Origin: Mycobacterium hubeiense
GTDB lineage: Bacteria; Actinomycetota; Actinomycetes; Mycobacteriales; Mycobacteriaceae
Assembly (NCBI RefSeq): GCF_002838065.1
Contig: NZ_PIZU01000029.1
Location: 3,585-64,682 of the forward strand
DNA: 61,098 nucleotides
Direction: 5' to 3'
How positions within the stretch are numbered: position 1 is the first letter of the stretch; each line of letters opens with the position of its first letter. Shown here one piece after another: positions 24,796 to 33,708 of the stretch. The notes under the pieces were generated by a model. It was not told the origin of the DNA, did not search any database, and worked only from the letters and a program-made list of their open reading frames with translations. The translations under genes were made by a program, and so were the position numbers.

Positions 24796-25641
24796 GTGAG
24801 TAGCCGCCCCTTGACCCTTCTGGACAAGTCCGCCGTCCTCGACGGCCTATTCGCGGAGTGGGACGACATCACCGCGCTGGCGGCCGGGTTGTCCGACGGC
24901 GAGTGGACGGCGCCGACGTCGCTGCCGGGCTGGTCGGTCCATGACGTGGTGGCGCACCTGGTCGGTGTGGAGTCGATGCTGCAGGGCGTCGAGACCCCGG
25001 AGGTCGACATCGACGTCTCCACGCTCGAGCACGTCCGCAACGATTTCGGCGCGTTGAACGAACGCTGGGTCTGCAAATTTCGTGGGGTCAGCCACGCCGA
25101 GCTGCTCGACCAGTTCCGCGCCGTGACGACCGACAGGCGCCGGGCGCTGACGGGCATGTCCGACGACGACTGGAACGCGGTGACGCCCACGCCCGCCGGG
25201 CCGGACAGCTACGGACGGTTCATGCGGGTGCGCATCTTCGACTGCTGGATGCATGAGCACGACATCCGCGACGCCGTCGCGAAGCCCGCCGCCGACGCCG
25301 AGCTGGCCCGGCCCGCGGCGAACTTGGCGCTCGACGAGATGGCCACCGCGATGGGCCGCGTCGTCGGCAAACTGGGCGGGGCACCGGACGGGTCCCGGGT
25401 ATCCATCGAGCTGACCGGGCCGCTGGCCCGCACCATCAACGTGGCGGTCGACGGACGTGGTCGCGTCGTGGCCGACTTCGGCGGCGCGGACGCGACGGCG
25501 ACGATCCGGCTCGACGGATTTTTGTTCACCCGGTTGGCGGGCGGGCGCACCACGCTGGCGGAGCATCAGGACGCCGTGTCATACGGCGGGGACGAGGCCG
25601 TCGGCCGGCGCATCGTCGAGCACCTCAACTTCGTGATTTGA
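24796..25641 (+). CDS. mycothiol-dependent maleylpyruvate isomerase-family protein
   Basis: A 281-residue protein of the DinB/MDMPI metal-binding superfamily. The N-terminal four-helix domain has LPGWSVHDVVAHLVGVESML with the conserved His, and HEHDIRDAV supplies further ligands. A C-terminal SCP2-like domain (VSIELTGPLARTINVAVDGRGRVV) follows. Members use mycothiol as cofactor or conjugate it. The start is GTG 24796. It lies between smpB and ssrA on the same strand; the substrate is unknown. Confidence 0.8.
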   Translation: MSSRPLTLLDKSAVLDGLFAEWDDITALAAGLSDGEWTAPTSLPGWSVHDVVAHLVGVESMLQGVETPEVDIDVSTLEHVRNDFGALNERWVCKFRGVSHAELLDQFRAVTTDRRRALTGMSDDDWNAVTPTPAGPDSYGRFMRVRIFDCWMHEHDIRDAVAKPAADAELARPAANLALDEMATAMGRVVGKLGGAPDGSRVSIELTGPLARTINVAVDGRGRVVADFGGADATATIRLDGFLFTRLAGGRTTLAEHQDAVSYGGDEAVGRRIVEHLNFVI

Positions 25642-25669
25642 GGCTGTGACCGGCCGGGAAGAAACTGCC

Positions 25670-25698
25670 GTGACCCGCGGTTACACAATCGGTAGAAT
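25670..25698 (+). promoter_or_regulatory. possible ssrA promoter
   Basis: A TAGAAT -10 hexamer (25693-25698) with a weak GTGACC -35 (25670-25675) at 17-bp spacing. It lies about 45 bases upstream of the mature tmRNA 5' end, in a 103-base gap with no gene. Confidence 0.45.
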
Positions 25699-25744
25699 GA
25701 AGGGTCCTGTCCGACGGGCAGGGTGATGTTGGACAACTGAACAT

Positions 25745-26113
25745 GGGGCTGAACGGTTTCGACTTCGAGCGTCGAATCAAGGGAAGCGTGCCGGTGCAGG
25801 CAAGAGACCACCGTAAGCGTCGCTGTAACCAATTAAGCGCCGATTCTCATCAGCGCGACTACGCCCTCGCTGCCTAAGCGACGGCTAGTCTGTCAGCCCG
25901 GGAGCGCCCTCGACCCGGTGTCTGGCATCAGCTAGAGGGATCAACCGCTAGGTCCGGTCGCGGGACCTAGCGGGACACCAAACAGCGACTGGGATCGTCA
26001 TCCTGACTTGTTCGCGTGATCAGGAGATCCGAGTAGAGGCATAGCGAACTGCGCACGGAGAAGCCTTGAGGGAATGCCGTAGGACCCGGGTTCGATTCCC
26101 GGCAGCTCCACCA
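25745..26113 (+). ncRNA. ssrA: transfer-messenger RNA (tmRNA)
   Basis: 369-nt tmRNA. The 5' end GGGGCTGAACGGTTTCGACT pairs with the 3' AGCTCCACCA; the T-arm GGTTCGATTCC and the encoded CCA are present. The tag frame at 25839-25877 reads ADSHQRDYALAA then TAA, the mycobacterial proteolysis tag. It acts with SmpB to release stalled ribosomes and tag their products. Its 3' end marks the border of a foreign block. Confidence 0.97.
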
Positions 26114-26120
26114 ATACACA

Positions 26121-26150
26121 AAGGTCAACAGTTCGCTGTTGGCCTTTTTT
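26121..26150 (+). terminator. tmRNA terminator
   Basis: Stem AAGGTCAACAG / CTGTTGGCCTT (one mismatch) around a TTCG tetraloop, followed by six T residues. It begins 8 bases after the tmRNA CCA end. Confidence 0.85.
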
Positions 26151-26415
26151 CTTGCGCGCTCCCGCGTGTTCGCGGGGACTCCTGCGGATTTCTGCGGACT
26201 TCCTTCCCCGGCCGTCTCGCCCACTTCGGGCAACATTCTGCTCTCTCCGCGCCGTTATTCTCTCCGGCATCGCTCCCCGGCGAAGGGCCGAAGTCCGCAA
26301 GGGTCGTCGGCGGCCCCTTTAAATATCAACAAGTTACGTGCTGACCGTTCAAGCGGTTGGATGAAGGCATCGCTTGTCCAGAGGAAACGGCACGCCGGCT
26401 TACTTGCTGCTTGCG

Positions 26416-26464
26416 TAAACAAACTAGCCGATCTGTTGACACAATAAACAAACGCGCCTACGAT
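26416..26464 (+). promoter_or_regulatory. promoter with direct repeats upstream of the ParA-like gene
   Basis: TTGACA (26436-26441) and TACGAT (26459-26464) are spaced 17 bp apart. TAAACAAAC occurs twice, at 26416-26424 and within the promoter spacer at 26445-26453, 29 bases apart. The repeats are candidate binding sites for the HTH-ParA protein encoded next. The rest of the 26151-26496 gap shows no gene. Confidence 0.6.
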
Positions 26465-26496
26465 TGGTTCAACTGAAACAAGTCGTGGGGCACATC

Positions 26497-27570
26497 ATGG
26501 ATTCGAGCAACCTCGTCGGCATCAGCGAGATCGCCGATCTCGCCAAGGTCACTCGCCAAGTCGTCAGCAACTGGCGCCAGCGCTATGACCACTTTCCGCG
26601 CCCGGTGAAAACGCTCCAGAGCGGCCCGGTCTGGGATCGAGAGGTGGTCGAGGCCTGGGTCAAGAACTTCAAGGGCGAAGCCACGCACGTCCTGAGTTTC
26701 ATCAACCTGAAGGGCGGCGTCGGCAAGACCACGACCGCGGTCGGCGTCGCTGAAATCCTTGCGCAGGAAGAGCGCAAGCACGTTCTGGTCGTGGATCTCG
26801 ACCCGCAGACCAACGCCAGTGTCACGCTGATCTCCGAGGAACGCTGGGCGGAGATGGACAAGGCGGGGCAGACGGTCGCCCAACTGTTCGCCGATCGGCT
26901 GAACCCCAACGATCCGCCGAAGTTCGAGATCGAGAAATCCATCGCCCGCGGCGTCTCCACCATCAACGATGGCATTGCGCGTCTCGACCTGCTGCCGTCG
27001 AGCATACGTCTGATCGACATTCAGGACCGCATCCCGATGATCGCGTTGTCGGGCAACTTCACCGTCAACCCGCTGGACATCCTGAAGCACGCCCTGCAGC
27101 CGGTCATCGACCGGTACGACTACGTGATCATCGATTGCCCGCCGAGCCTCGGCACGGTCACCAAGAACGGCCTGCGCATTTCCACGGGATACGTCATTCC
27201 CACCATCCCAGACATCCTCTCCACCTGGGGCATCTACCAGATCGTCGACAACGTCCAGCGTTTTGCCGACGACATCGATCGGCCCATCCCGTCGCTCGGC
27301 ATCGTCGCCACCAAGGTTCAGGGCAACAATCTCCATCGCCGCGTCATGGATGACCTGGGCGCCGGGCGTCTCGGTCGTTTCGGCGAAGCGGGTGCGCTGC
27401 CCCAGCCGCCCCTCTTCGCCAACAGCATTCCACAGACCGTGAATGTCGCACGTGGCGCGGACGTGGATGCCGACATCCGCACATTCAAGGGAAAATACGG
27501 CACGGCATACGAATCCATCCGCGGGCTGGCCAAGGAAATCAAAACACTATGCGAAACGAGAAAGCCCTGA
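26497..27570 (+). CDS. ParA-family ATPase with N-terminal HTH domain
   Basis: A 357-residue fusion. Residues 8-40 form a MerR/AlpA-like helix-turn-helix (ISEIADLAKVTRQVVSNWRQR). From residue 64 comes a ParA/Soj ATPase with deviant Walker A INLKGGVGKTTT (about 70-80), VVDLDPQTNASVT and Walker B YVIIDCPPSLGTVTKNG. I chose ATG 26497 because it fits the promoter and keeps the HTH intact; the TTG-start extension to 26464 is unlikely. The gene is near-operonic with the next small gene (22-base overlap). No ParB or parS is seen. It may act as a regulator or switch for the helicase module, not as a segregation protein. Confidence 0.85.
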   Translation: MDSSNLVGISEIADLAKVTRQVVSNWRQRYDHFPRPVKTLQSGPVWDREVVEAWVKNFKGEATHVLSFINLKGGVGKTTTAVGVAEILAQEERKHVLVVDLDPQTNASVTLISEERWAEMDKAGQTVAQLFADRLNPNDPPKFEIEKSIARGVSTINDGIARLDLLPSSIRLIDIQDRIPMIALSGNFTVNPLDILKHALQPVIDRYDYVIIDCPPSLGTVTKNGLRISTGYVIPTIPDILSTWGIYQIVDNVQRFADDIDRPIPSLGIVATKVQGNNLHRRVMDDLGAGRLGRFGEAGALPQPPLFANSIPQTVNVARGADVDADIRTFKGKYGTAYESIRGLAKEIKTLCETRKP

Positions 27571-27950
27571 TCAAGCTGCTGCGCGGGCTGGTCGATCTCC
27601 TTGCCGACGAAGCGGGGCGCAACCCCGACTTCGCCGCGCGCCTGGATGATGTGTTGACCAGTCTGCCGGCAGGGTCAGCCAAGCCCCCCAAACAACGCGC
27701 CACGCCGCCCGCCGAACTGCCGGACATTCATGCTGAATGGAACCAGCGCAGCGAAACCGACTTCCGCCTGTGGCTGCGCGACCAGCCGATGCCGGTGCTA
27801 CGCGCCCTGGTTCGAACCCACGACTTCGACCCCACCCGCCGCACGACCAAGTGGAAGGAAGCTGAAAAACTCGCCGACTTCATCGCTGACGGCCTGAAGG
27901 CCCGCCTGGCGCGTGGCTCGTCATTCCTCGGGCGGGGGACAACGTCATGA
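27549..27950 (+). CDS. small uncharacterised partner of the HTH-ParA protein
   Basis: A 133-residue soluble protein I do not recognise. It has an N-terminal amphipathic helix pair (ALIKLLRGLVDLLADEAGRNPDFAARLDDVLTSL), a Pro-rich linker and a basic helical C-terminus with FRLWLRDQPMPVLRALVRTHDFD and TTKWKEAEKLADFIADGLKARLARG. The start overlaps the ParA-like gene by 22 bases, so the two are coupled. It could be the adaptor or DNA-binding partner of the ATPase, by analogy to small ParB-like partners (inference). Confidence 0.75.
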   Translation: MRNEKALIKLLRGLVDLLADEAGRNPDFAARLDDVLTSLPAGSAKPPKQRATPPAELPDIHAEWNQRSETDFRLWLRDQPMPVLRALVRTHDFDPTRRTTKWKEAEKLADFIADGLKARLARGSSFLGRGTTS

Positions 27951-28007
27951 ATCTCAGGTCCATGAGTCCGTGTAACCACTGTCAGACCCAGGAAGAGTGA
28001 ACAGCCC

Positions 28008-31000
28008 ATGTTCCACCTCACTGCACGTGTTGCTTGGCACGATTCGCGTTGGAATGGAGCCGTCTGCCGCAAGCCTTCCTGCAATTCTTTCTGCGCGGCT
28101 CTCGACCGCATCCGCCTGGAGCGCGATGACGCCCGTGAGGATGCTCTGGCAGGGAAGCGATGGAGCACTCTGGACCCGGACGAGCTGCCCGCGTGCAAGG
28201 CCGAGTCGGGCGCGTTCATGAACGAAGATGAGTGGTCGCGGCGCTTCGTTCACCCCTACGCCGGCATCAAGAAAGCCGAGGAGACGCACGGCCACCTCAA
28301 GCCGACGCTGGTCAGGGTCCCGTCCTACGCCACGTTCGTGGTGCCGTTCGCGTGGATGCTCCGTAGCGAGCAGGCGGTGATCGACGAACGGCTTCCGACA
28401 CCGCTTCCGCCCGACGAGGAGTCCCCGTTCGCGAGTCCTTGGGTCTTCGGCCGCGAGCGACAGGAGGCGATCCTCAAGCTGTTCTCGAGCAGGCTCACGC
28501 CAGAGCGGTCGCTGGTGTTCTTCTACTGCAAGGAGGGTCAGCCGCTCGGCGACACCATCTCGCGGCTCGTGATGGGCGTCGGGAGGATCGCGACAGTCGC
28601 ACAGCCGAAGGCCTACGACGTCACAAAGACGAAGCCCACGCACCTCATGTGGGACCTGCTCATTCGGCACACCATCCGACCCGACGGAGAGGACGGCTTC
28701 CTGCTCCCGTACCACGACTACCTCGAGCCGACAGGCGACGCCGCTGAAGACGCTCGGCGTGAACGCCTCCTACGAGAGATTGCGGTGCCCGCCGACCCGG
28801 CACACGTTCGCGTCTTCTCCTACGCCGCGGAGCTGGCACCTGCCGACATCGCACTGTCGACGCTGGTCCGTTGCCTCGAATCGGTGCGCAAGATTCGAGA
28901 GCACGGGATCGCGAAAGGGCCGTGGGAGCGCCGCGAGGAGTGGCTCAACCAGCAGATCGCGCAGGCATGGCAAGACCGAGGGCCGTTCCCTGGACTCGGC
29001 CCCGCCCTTGAGGCACTCGGGATGCGACTCGGCACAGCCCTTGCGCTGGAATTGCGGTCGTCGGAAATGGTCAAGGCCGACGCCGACCCGTGGCCGACCG
29101 TGGATGCGATCCTCCGAGGGAAACAGAAGCCGCCGCAGCCGGCCTATGCGAACGATCTGGAGGCAATCCGAGAGACGTGGACAAGCCTCCCTGACGAGCG
29201 CCGCGCTCTGCTCAAGCTGCTGTCGCGGTTCGCGCTCACGTCGGCGCAGGCGCTTCGCTGGTTCGACCCGAAGGAGAGAACCAAGGGCACGGCCGCGAAG
29301 GTGAGCGACGAGGAGATCCTCGCGAACCCGTATCGGATGAGCGAAGTGGACCTCGGCGACTGGAACGATTCGCCGGTGTCCGTGGGGCTCATTGATCGCG
29401 GCTTGCTCCCTGACGCGACCATTGCAGCAAAGCACCCAGTCCCGGAACCCTCGAAGGTGGGCTCGCCGAACGACGCGCGACGTCTTCGCGCCGCGCTGGT
29501 CGCGGTGCTGCGTGAAGCATCGGAGAACGGCGACGCGCTCCTGAGCGTCCCCGAGGCGCTGCAGCGCGTCGGCTCGCTGGACCTTATTCACCCTTGCGTG
29601 ATCGGTTCGGACTGGCCGAACACGAACCGCAGCACGCTATCCGGCGTCATCGAGCTCGTGGATGTCGCCGGCGCCGGCGCTACATCGACCGCTGCGCTGC
29701 AGCTCACGGAGCTGAAGGGACGTGAGGATCGACTCCGCTCGGTCCTGGGCAAGCGCGCCGGCAAGCCTGCTGCCCCCGTGAAGGCCGATTGGCAGAAGCT
29801 GCTCGTCACCGCGATCTCGGAGGCAGGCGGCAAGTTCGACAAGAGGAACGAGCTGCATCGCCAGGCGATCGAGGAACAGGCGGTTGCGCTCGAACGGCTG
29901 CTGTCTCGACGGCTGAGCGTTCTCGTCGGCCGGGCCGGCACGGGCAAGACGTCGGTCATGGGTGCGTTGATGTTGTCCGAGGCACTCACGAAGGACGGCA
30001 TCCTCCTTCTCGCGCCGACCGGAAAGGCGCGCGTGCGCCTCGGCAAGGCGACGAATGCCGAGGCGATGACCGTCGCACAGTTCCTTCACCGGCTCGGTCG
30101 GTACGACGGCGCCCGCCAGCGACCGAAGTTCGACGGCAAGGACAAGTATCGGAAGGAGAAAACCGTCGTCATCGACGAGTGCTCGATGCTGACGATGGAC
30201 GATCTCGTCGCGGTGCTGGAGGCGCTCGACCTCGCCCACGTGCAGAGACTCATCCTGGTGGGCGACCCGAACCAGCTTCCACCAATCGGCGTGGGTCGCC
30301 CGTTCGCCGACCTCGTCTCGTATCTCGAAACCACCGATGCGCAGAGCGATGACGGTTCACCCCTGGGGCACGCCCTCGCTCGGCTCACCGTCGAGGTGCG
30401 CGCAGCGGCTGCGGCCTCCGCGGCGTCGGACGCGCTGCGCCTGGCATCATGGTTCACGCGCGAGCAGCAGCCCGTCGATGCGGATCGCGTTCTCAGCGAT
30501 CTCGAGCTCGGCGAGAAATTCAACGACCTCGAGATCGTGTTCTGGAAGACGCCCGGCGAGCTACGCTCGCAACTGCTCCAGACCTTTCAGAAACACCTCG
30601 GGCTGAAGAATGGCAGCGACGTGGCGGGCTTCGACGCTTCGCTCGGGCTCGACGATCGCGGCTGGGTGCCCTTCGATGCGCCGGAGGGCTCAGAACGTTG
30701 GCAGATCCTGTCCCCGGTTCGGATGCACCCGCACGGCGTGTACGACATCAACCGGTGGGTGCAGCGACAGTTCCGGGCGAAGGAACTCGAAGCGGCGTCG
30801 ACCGCATGGGGCGTCAGTCTTGGCGACGAGAGCATCGTAGCCAAGGACAAGGTTATCCAGACCACGAACCAACGCCGCAAGGCGTACAACTGGAGCGATC
30901 GAGCAACCGAGGAGCACTACATCGCGAACGGCGAGGTGGCACTGATCGCGAAGGTGAAAAACATGCTCAAAGGCGTATTTGCCGGACGGCCGAACCTCAC

Positions 31001-31694
31001 TTTCGACTACTGGCCCAACCAGTTCTCCGACGGCTACGCGCCCCTCGAGCTGGCCTACGCACTCACCGTGCACAAGTCGCAAGGCAGCGAGTTCAAGAAG
31101 GTCTTCGTCATCCTACCGAAGAACTGCAGGCTGCTCTCGCGTGAGCTCGTCTACACGGCGCTGACGCGCTCACGCGAGCAGCTCGTGCTCCTCATCGAGG
31201 GCGACGACGCAACGGTCCTCTTCGACCTCACGCGACCGGAGCGCTCGGAGACGGCGCGCCGGAACACGAATATCTTCCAGGGCGTCATTCGCGTCGCTGA
31301 CGACACTGTGCCGTTCGCAGAGCACCTCATCCATCGAACCGAGAAGGGCCACCTGGTTCGCAGCAAGTCGGAGCTGGTCATCGCCAACATGCTGTTCCAG
31401 CTTGGTATCCCTTACGAGTACGAGCGCGTCTGCGAAGGCACCGCAGCACCGGGCCGCCTTCGCCCCGACTTCTCATTCGTGACGGCCGATGGCGACCTGA
31501 TCATCTGGGAACACCTCGGGATGCTGAGCAGGCCCGACTACAAGCGGGGCTGGGACTGGAAGCGCGAGTGGTATGCGCGCAATGGCTTCGTTGAGGGCAA
31601 GACCTTATTCATCTCGACCGAGGATGCCCAGAAGGGGCTGGACTCAGCGCTATTGAGGGAGACGGCAAACGCCATCAAGACTCTCATCGAGTAA
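28008..31694 (+). CDS. large RecD-like helicase with C-terminal PD-(D/E)XK-like nuclease domain
   Basis: A 1228-residue multidomain protein. Residues 1-600 form an unassigned N-terminal region with a Cys-containing start (MFHLTARVAWHDSRWNGAVC). A superfamily 1 helicase follows: Walker A GRAGTGKTS (about 641-649), Walker B IDECSMLTMDDL (from 722), VGDPNQLPPIG, the UvrD/RecD C-terminal motif AYALTVHKSQGSEF (around 1022) and VYTALTRSREQL (around 1049). The last 130 residues resemble a PD-(D/E)XK nuclease: SELVIANMLFQLGIPYEYE, RPDFSF (Asp about 1154) and WEHLGML (Glu about 1168). This helicase-nuclease layout is typical of DNA-targeting defence proteins. It lies 57 bases after the small partner gene. 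Confidence 0.85.
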   Translation: MFHLTARVAWHDSRWNGAVCRKPSCNSFCAALDRIRLERDDAREDALAGKRWSTLDPDELPACKAESGAFMNEDEWSRRFVHPYAGIKKAEETHGHLKPTLVRVPSYATFVVPFAWMLRSEQAVIDERLPTPLPPDEESPFASPWVFGRERQEAILKLFSSRLTPERSLVFFYCKEGQPLGDTISRLVMGVGRIATVAQPKAYDVTKTKPTHLMWDLLIRHTIRPDGEDGFLLPYHDYLEPTGDAAEDARRERLLREIAVPADPAHVRVFSYAAELAPADIALSTLVRCLESVRKIREHGIAKGPWERREEWLNQQIAQAWQDRGPFPGLGPALEALGMRLGTALALELRSSEMVKADADPWPTVDAILRGKQKPPQPAYANDLEAIRETWTSLPDERRALLKLLSRFALTSAQALRWFDPKERTKGTAAKVSDEEILANPYRMSEVDLGDWNDSPVSVGLIDRGLLPDATIAAKHPVPEPSKVGSPNDARRLRAALVAVLREASENGDALLSVPEALQRVGSLDLIHPCVIGSDWPNTNRSTLSGVIELVDVAGAGATSTAALQLTELKGREDRLRSVLGKRAGKPAAPVKADWQKLLVTAISEAGGKFDKRNELHRQAIEEQAVALERLLSRRLSVLVGRAGTGKTSVMGALMLSEALTKDGILLLAPTGKARVRLGKATNAEAMTVAQFLHRLGRYDGARQRPKFDGKDKYRKEKTVVIDECSMLTMDDLVAVLEALDLAHVQRLILVGDPNQLPPIGVGRPFADLVSYLETTDAQSDDGSPLGHALARLTVEVRAAAAASAASDALRLASWFTREQQPVDADRVLSDLELGEKFNDLEIVFWKTPGELRSQLLQTFQKHLGLKNGSDVAGFDASLGLDDRGWVPFDAPEGSERWQILSPVRMHPHGVYDINRWVQRQFRAKELEAASTAWGVSLGDESIVAKDKVIQTTNQRRKAYNWSDRATEEHYIANGEVALIAKVKNMLKGVFAGRPNLTFDYWPNQFSDGYAPLELAYALTVHKSQGSEFKKVFVILPKNCRLLSRELVYTALTRSREQLVLLIEGDDATVLFDLTRPERSETARRNTNIFQGVIRVADDTVPFAEHLIHRTEKGHLVRSKSELVIANMLFQLGIPYEYERVCEGTAAPGRLRPDFSFVTADGDLIIWEHLGMLSRPDYKRGWDWKREWYARNGFVEGKTLFISTEDAQKGLDSALLRETANAIKTLIE

Positions 31695-31801
31695 TCTGCC
31701 TCTAACATCCGGTTCGCGGCCCGCGAATCGGAGTGTTGAACGTCTGCCTGCTTCGATTGGCTGCAAAGGCCGAAAACGGATTCTGGACTCGCCTCCGTTT
31801 C

Positions 31802-32257
31802 TTAGCGTGGGACTCGCGCTTTCACCGTACCAATGAGCCGATCCCGCTGCTCCTCCCACAACAACGGCGTCCCCGACGCCAGATCGAACAGGGTCACCTC
31901 CGGCGGCAGGGTCTCGTCGAGGATGGCGGCGACGATGTCCGGCGCCAGGGTGGTGAGGTTCACCATCCGACTCACATAGGCCCGATCCATCCCCTCGCGT
32001 TCGGCCACCTCGGATAGCGTGCGCGCCTCGCCGGACTCCACCATCGCCAGCCAACGGTGGCCGCGGGCGAGCGCGAGCTGGATCGGCGTCGGCGTGTCGT
32101 CCCAGGGGCGCGGCTGCATGGTCTCGCCATCCGGCAGGGTCACCGCCTTGCGGCTGCCGCGCCGCTTGATCCGGATCGGCACCGAGACGGTGAGGCTGCC
32201 GTCGCTCGCGGTGATCACCTCGGCCTGGCCGGTCTTGTCGATCAAGATCTCGTTCAT
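31802..32257 (-). CDS. recombinase-associated HTH protein
   Basis: A 151-residue protein starting MNEILIDKTGQAEVI. A basic beta segment (LTVSVPIRIKRRGSRKAVTLPDG) is followed by a ParB-like HTH (LSEVAEREGMDRAYVSRMVNLTTLAPDIVAAILDETLPPEV). Genes of this kind follow large serine recombinases in Alphaproteobacteria; here the ATG overlaps the recombinase stop by four bases. It may modulate excision or integration. Its intact frame contrasts with the broken recombinase. Confidence 0.75.
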   Translation of the reverse strand: MNEILIDKTGQAEVITASDGSLTVSVPIRIKRRGSRKAVTLPDGETMQPRPWDDTPTPIQLALARGHRWLAMVESGEARTLSEVAEREGMDRAYVSRMVNLTTLAPDIVAAILDETLPPEVTLFDLASGTPLLWEEQRDRLIGTVKARVPR

Positions 32258-33210
32258 GCCACGGCCTCCTCAAGGGTTTCCGGGGCGGGCTCGGGGCGCA
32301 GCTCCAGGGCGAGCACCTCGATGCCGTTGGGCCGGAACCGCACCTCGATGTCGTCCGGCGAGACGATCACCTTGTCGATGAGGAGCCGCACGATGCGCTG
32401 CTGCTCGGCCGGGAAGAGCTGATCCCAAATCGCATCCAGCCGGGTCATGGCCACCGTGACCTGGGCCTCGTCCAGGGAGGGGTCGAGCCGGGCGGCGCGC
32501 TCGGCCACCCCGGCGACCATGGCCGGGGCGCGCAGCACCCGGCGCATCTGCTCCAGCACGGCGGCCTCCAGTTCACCGGCCGGCAGGCGCGGCAGCCCGG
32601 AGGCGCCGGCGTGCTCCTTGTTCTCCCGCGTCGGCAGGTAGTAGCGGTAGATACGTCCGTTCTTCTTGCGCGTGGACTAGGGCGTGAGCGCCCGGCCATC
32701 GATCCCCACGACGATCCCCTTGAGCAGGAACGGCACCCGGGCGCGGGTGTTGTTGCCTCGCACACGCGAGTTCTGCGCGAGGATCGCCTGGGCGGCATCC
32801 CACAGCCTGCGCTCGACGACGGGCGGGTGTTCGCCCGGATACCACTGATCGCGATGGCGGATCTCGCCCAGGTAGACGCGGTTGTTGAGGATCTTGTAGA
32901 CGAGGCTCTTGTCGATGGGCTTGCCATCGCGCACCCGCCCGTCTTGGGTAGTCCAGGCCTTGGAGGTCACGCCGTCGAGGCGCAGCTCCTTCACGAGCAG
33001 GGTCGAGGACCCGAGCTCGACGAAGCGCTGGAAGATGTGGCGGACGATCTTGGCCTCGCGCTCGTTGGGCGCCAACCGCCGGTTCTCGACGTCGTAGCCG
33101 AGCGGCGGCACGCCACCCATCCACATGCCCTTGCGCTTGCTGGCGGCGATCTTGTCGCGGATGCGCTCGCCGGTAACCTCGCGCTCGAACTGGGCGAAGG
33201 AGAGCAGGAC
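32254..33210 (-). pseudogene. large serine recombinase remnant: 5'-truncated with an in-frame amber stop
   Basis: The reading frame starts abruptly at VLLSFAQFEREVTGERIRDKIAASKRKG, the end of the resolvase catalytic domain, so the N-terminal domain with the catalytic Ser is missing. The recombinase DNA-binding domain follows (GVPPLGYDVENRRLAPNE, KILNNRVYLGEIRHRDQWYPGEHP). At 32677-32679 a TAG interrupts GRALTP-stop-STRKKNGR, where relatives have Trp, so one G-to-A change would explain it. The C-terminal part continues in frame to 32254. Its style is proteobacterial, and it cannot be catalytically active. Confidence 0.85.
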
Positions 33211-33708
33211 TCGGGGATCAGGTCGCAGCATCCGGCCTCGGTCGCCGGTGCCGATGATCCGACCGGTGACTACCGCTGGATGCAGGGCGCGTTCCCCGAC
33301 GAACTCGCCGCGATGCTGGCCACCCCGGAGGCGCGGCGGCAGTGGGTCGCGGCCATGTACACCAACCGGCTGTGGGGTTCGCCGTATACGTTCAGCCAAG
33401 ACGATGTGGACTTCATGACCGAACCGTTCGCCGACGAGGCTCGGCTGCGGGCGGGCTGGGCGTCCTACCAACTGGCTTACGGCCGTCCGATGTCCGAGAT
33501 TCCACTCATGGATGCGGTCGACGTCCGCACGCTGGTGCTGTACGGCCCGGACGATCACGCGCTCGGCGAGGACTTCGTGCCGAAGTGTGAGCGTGCGTTT
33601 CGCAATCGCATTGGTCCGCTGGTGATTCCCGGTGCCGGCCACTTCCTGCAGTGGGAGCGGGCCGACATCTTCAATCAGTTGCTCCCAGCGGTGTTTCAGC
33701 GGGGCTGA
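33211..33708 (+). pseudogene. 3' remnant of an alpha/beta hydrolase gene
   Basis: The frame carries the C-terminal part of an alpha/beta hydrolase: GDYRWMQGAFPDELAAML, AMYTNRLWGSPYTFSQDDVDFM, then VRTLVLYGPDDHALGEDFV (acid strand) and GAGHFLQWERADIFNQLL (catalytic His). The nucleophile half of about 130 residues is missing. Upstream, beyond about 33210, the opposite strand becomes serine recombinase, so the breakpoint lies there. It overlaps the end of the convergent TetR gene by 13 bases. Confidence 0.8.

Noticed and set aside
25967..26300. Open frames antisense to the tmRNA, including one reading RESNPGPTAF
   Set aside because: They are antisense translations of tmRNA 3' sequence, a well-known annotation artefact; the RNA gene explains the conservation.
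26497..27950. Plasmid partition locus (parAB)
   Set aside because: The second gene is not ParB-like and no centromere-type repeats or replication gene were found; only two 9-mers lie in the promoter.
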